From Nanobdellota archaeon (GTDB lineage: Archaea > Nanobdellota > Nanobdellia > SCGC-AAA011-G17 > JAFCDX01): 7,262 nt of DNA. Of the stretch, positions 5,958-7,262 are shown in pieces (position 1 is the stretch's first letter; the number at the start of each line of letters is the position of its first letter). The translations under genes were made by a program, and so were the position numbers. The DNA lies in the NCBI GenBank assembly GCA_018816585.1, contig JAHIVQ010000104.1, forward strand, positions 1-7,262, read 5' to 3'. The notes beneath the pieces are model-generated. The model was not told the origin of the DNA. It worked only from the letters and a program-made list of their open reading frames with translations, and ran no database searches.

Positions 5958-5958
5958 T

Positions 5959-6873
5959 CTAAATTGTCTTATATATCTTAATATCTTTTGTAGTTTCAGA
6001 TATATAAATATAATTTAGTTTTATATTTAATTTATCTTCTATTACTGAATCAACTGTTTTCCAGCATGTAAGTGTATATATATTGCTAACAAGTGTAATC
6101 TCACCTTTATTGGATTCTGAAGATCCGCATTTTACACCTTGTGGATTAACGATTTCATAACTGATCTTGTTTTTGTTATCTAATTTTTTGATGGAATCTT
6201 TATCCATTGCTTCACAATCTGAATTAGTAGCATATACTTCACCACTGCCTTTATTTTCTATCTTAATTGTAAATTTAACTTGATCACTTCCTCTTGTTTC
6301 TTCCATAAGACTAGTAACTTGTACAGGTGCTGCAGAAACATCACCAGAAACTATTTTTTCCTTGTCTAAAGAACATCCAGTTTCTGATTCTAATGATTTT
6401 GATCTCATACATACTGTAGAAAATGTTTTTGTCTCATAAGGATAACAAACTTTTGCTTTTAGTGGATAAGTTACTTCATTTCCAGGAATATCAATCTTAT
6501 ATTTCATATTTTCAAATTTTACTTCTTGCATGCTTCCTTCAGGATTTATTGAACTAACTCCTTTTAATGGTCCGCTTGCACTTTTGTATGTTTTAGTTAT
6601 TATACCAAAATTATCAAGATTAACACCAAATATTTTTACTTTTGCTACTCCTGTTCCTAAATCATACTCTCCAGTATTTTTTAAAATAATAGTTACAGGA
6701 ACAGAATCACTCTGTTGAAACTCTGAAACGGGCGCTGTCTCTTTAAAAGATATATCAATACCTTTAGCACCGCCTATAAAAGTACCTGTTGATTCTTTTG
6801 TTTGTGTTGTGCAAGCAGCAGCTATAAACGATAAAGAAAATATTAAAAATAAAACCAATAATTTTTTACTCAT
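5959..6873 (-). CDS. Predicted secreted lipoprotein with two Ig-like (CARDB-like) domains
   Basis: 304 residues, not recognised as a named family. Residues 1-20 are a signal peptide (Met, Ser, two Lys, then a Leu/Ile/Phe-rich core) ending in a lipobox-like IAAAC, with Cys21 as the probable lipid-modified residue, so surface anchoring is likely. After a Thr/Ser/Gly-rich linker, about 38-140 looks like a beta-sandwich with VPVTIILKNTGEYDLG, the adhesion-like Asn-x-Gly pattern of CARDB/Ig-like domains. Next come YPLKAKVCYPYET and Cys143, Cys155, Cys167. About 183-304 is a second such domain (APVQVTSL, VKFTIKIENKGSGEV) with Cys220, Cys249, Cys270. GGAGGT at 6886-6881, 7 bases before ATG 6873, fixes that start over the in-frame GTG at 6891. 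The upstream neighbour ends one base earlier and its last domain is homologous to the second domain here. Function unknown; a structural or adhesive envelope role is only inferred. Confidence 0.75.
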   Translation of the reverse strand: MSKKLLVLFLIFSLSFIAAACTTQTKESTGTFIGGAKGIDISFKETAPVSEFQQSDSVPVTIILKNTGEYDLGTGVAKVKIFGVNLDNFGIITKTYKSASGPLKGVSSINPEGSMQEVKFENMKYKIDIPGNEVTYPLKAKVCYPYETKTFSTVCMRSKSLESETGCSLDKEKIVSGDVSAAPVQVTSLMEETRGSDQVKFTIKIENKGSGEVYATNSDCEAMDKDSIKKLDNKNKISYEIVNPQGVKCGSSESNKGEITLVSNIYTLTCWKTVDSVIEDKLNIKLNYIYISETTKDIKIYKTI

Positions 6874-6874
6874 T

Positions 6875-7262
6875 TTATTTACCTCCCTCACTAGTTAGTT
6901 GTATTGCGCTTGTTAATATATTATTAGTATAACCATAATCTAGGGTTATCTGAACAGGGTTTATTATATAATCCTGTTTCATATCAATAGTAGCCTGGCA
7001 TTTAATAGTCTTTTGGTTTCCTTCTAATGTTATTCTTCCATTTGATGATATAGGATTGCACTTAAAATCTTTAGTTATGCCCAAAAGATTGACACTAATT
7101 CCAATTGTTGGTTCTATATTCTCTCTTGAATTTATTGCATTTTTATTTATCAATTTTCCGCCACCAACATTAGAAATATCAAATTTTAGCATTAAGTTTA
7201 TTTTATTATTTCCTATTGGGACTATTGTTTTTTCAAGATTTTTTATTTTAACAGGAGCATCA
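6875..7262 (-). CDS. C-terminal part of a secreted Ig-like protein, paralogue of the downstream lipoprotein (cut by right edge)
   Basis: 128 residues are visible and the frame is still open at the right edge, so this is the C-terminal part of a longer protein. An ATG at 7192 is internal, because the 23 residues before it (starting APVKIKNL) match the start of the lipoprotein's second domain (APVQVTSL). Further matches: LKFDISNVGGGKL with FTIKIENKGSGEV, then FKC...GRITL...IKCQA with VKC...GEITL...LTCWK, and a final TLDYGY with KLNYIY. The two conserved Cys could form a disulfide. Ends TSEGGK, stop 6877-6875, one base before the lipoprotein ATG, so the two are co-transcribed. No named family recognised; presumably extracellular by analogy, though its signal peptide is outside the window. 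Confidence 0.7.
   Translation of the reverse strand, partial: DAPVKIKNLEKTIVPIGNNKINLMLKFDISNVGGGKLINKNAINSRENIEPTIGISVNLLGITKDFKCNPISSNGRITLEGNQKTIKCQATIDMKQDYIINPVQITLDYGYTNNILTSAIQLTSEGGK
6881..6886 (-). promoter_or_regulatory. Shine-Dalgarno deciding the lipoprotein start
   Basis: Minus-strand GGAGGT with a 7-base spacer to ATG 6873, inside the last codons of the preceding gene. It rules in ATG 6873 and makes the upstream GTG at 6891 unlikely, since that GTG lies 5' of the SD. It implies co-transcription with the upstream gene. Confidence 0.75.

Noticed and set aside
6530..6718. Plus-strand open frame within the lipoprotein region
   Set aside because: Shadow of the minus-strand gene, which has a signal peptide and a strong SD.
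6874..6891. GTG at 6891 as start of the lipoprotein
   Set aside because: Lies 5' of the SD GGAGGT and would put six charged/polar residues ahead of a classic signal peptide; ATG 6873 fits both.
1..7262. tRNA, rRNA, CRISPR array, insertion sequence or long repeats
   Set aside because: Nothing seen: no cloverleaf-like segments, no regularly spaced repeats, no transposase motifs. Short homopolymer runs are explained by the low GC content.

Overview
The window is from an AT-rich archaeal genome with very tightly packed genes. The evidence is an archaeal/eukaryotic-type information-processing cluster (GINS, eL42, eS27, aIF2-alpha, Nop10), a PAC2-family protein, endonuclease Q, TATA-like boxes about 25 bases upstream of start codons, and 1-8 base overlaps or zero gaps between genes. 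Small divergent proteins and a pair of secreted Ig-like, Cys-containing proteins suggest a DPANN-type lineage (Woesearchaeota/Pacearchaeota-like). That placement is inferred from style, not proven.

Layout. (1) 1-566, minus strand: the N-terminal 188 codons of a 2,3-bisphosphoglycerate-dependent phosphoglycerate mutase, cut by the left edge. (2) 567-660: a 94-base divergent promoter region with a TATA-like box for each direction. (3) 661-3471, plus strand: a six-gene operon, gins51 - rpl44e (eL42) - rps27e (eS27) - aIF2-alpha - nop10 - PAC2 family, linked by ATGA-type overlaps and Shine-Dalgarno sequences. (4) 3468-5924, minus strand: one 818-codon gene, convergent with the operon and sharing 4 bases with its last gene. 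It is endonuclease Q (PHP domain plus Cys4 zinc finger) interrupted by a 408-residue LAGLIDADG intein at 4269-5492. (5) 5959-6873 and 6875 to the right edge, minus strand: a lipoprotein and the C-terminal part of a related protein, one base apart, which look like a tandem duplication.

How the genes fit together. The operon joins a replisome subunit (GINS) to ribosomal proteins, an initiation factor, the H/ACA RNP protein Nop10 and a probable proteasome-assembly chaperone, an informational cluster typical of archaea. The converging repair nuclease EndoQ ends in a PCNA-interacting-like motif and carries an intein placed immediately after a predicted metal-binding histidine. The unspliced protein should therefore be inactive. 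This intein-split EndoQ is the most noteworthy item. The lipoprotein pair appears to be an unrelated envelope module. No tRNA, rRNA, CRISPR array, insertion sequence or long repeat was seen. Apart from the intein there is no gene-free stretch longer than about 100 bases.
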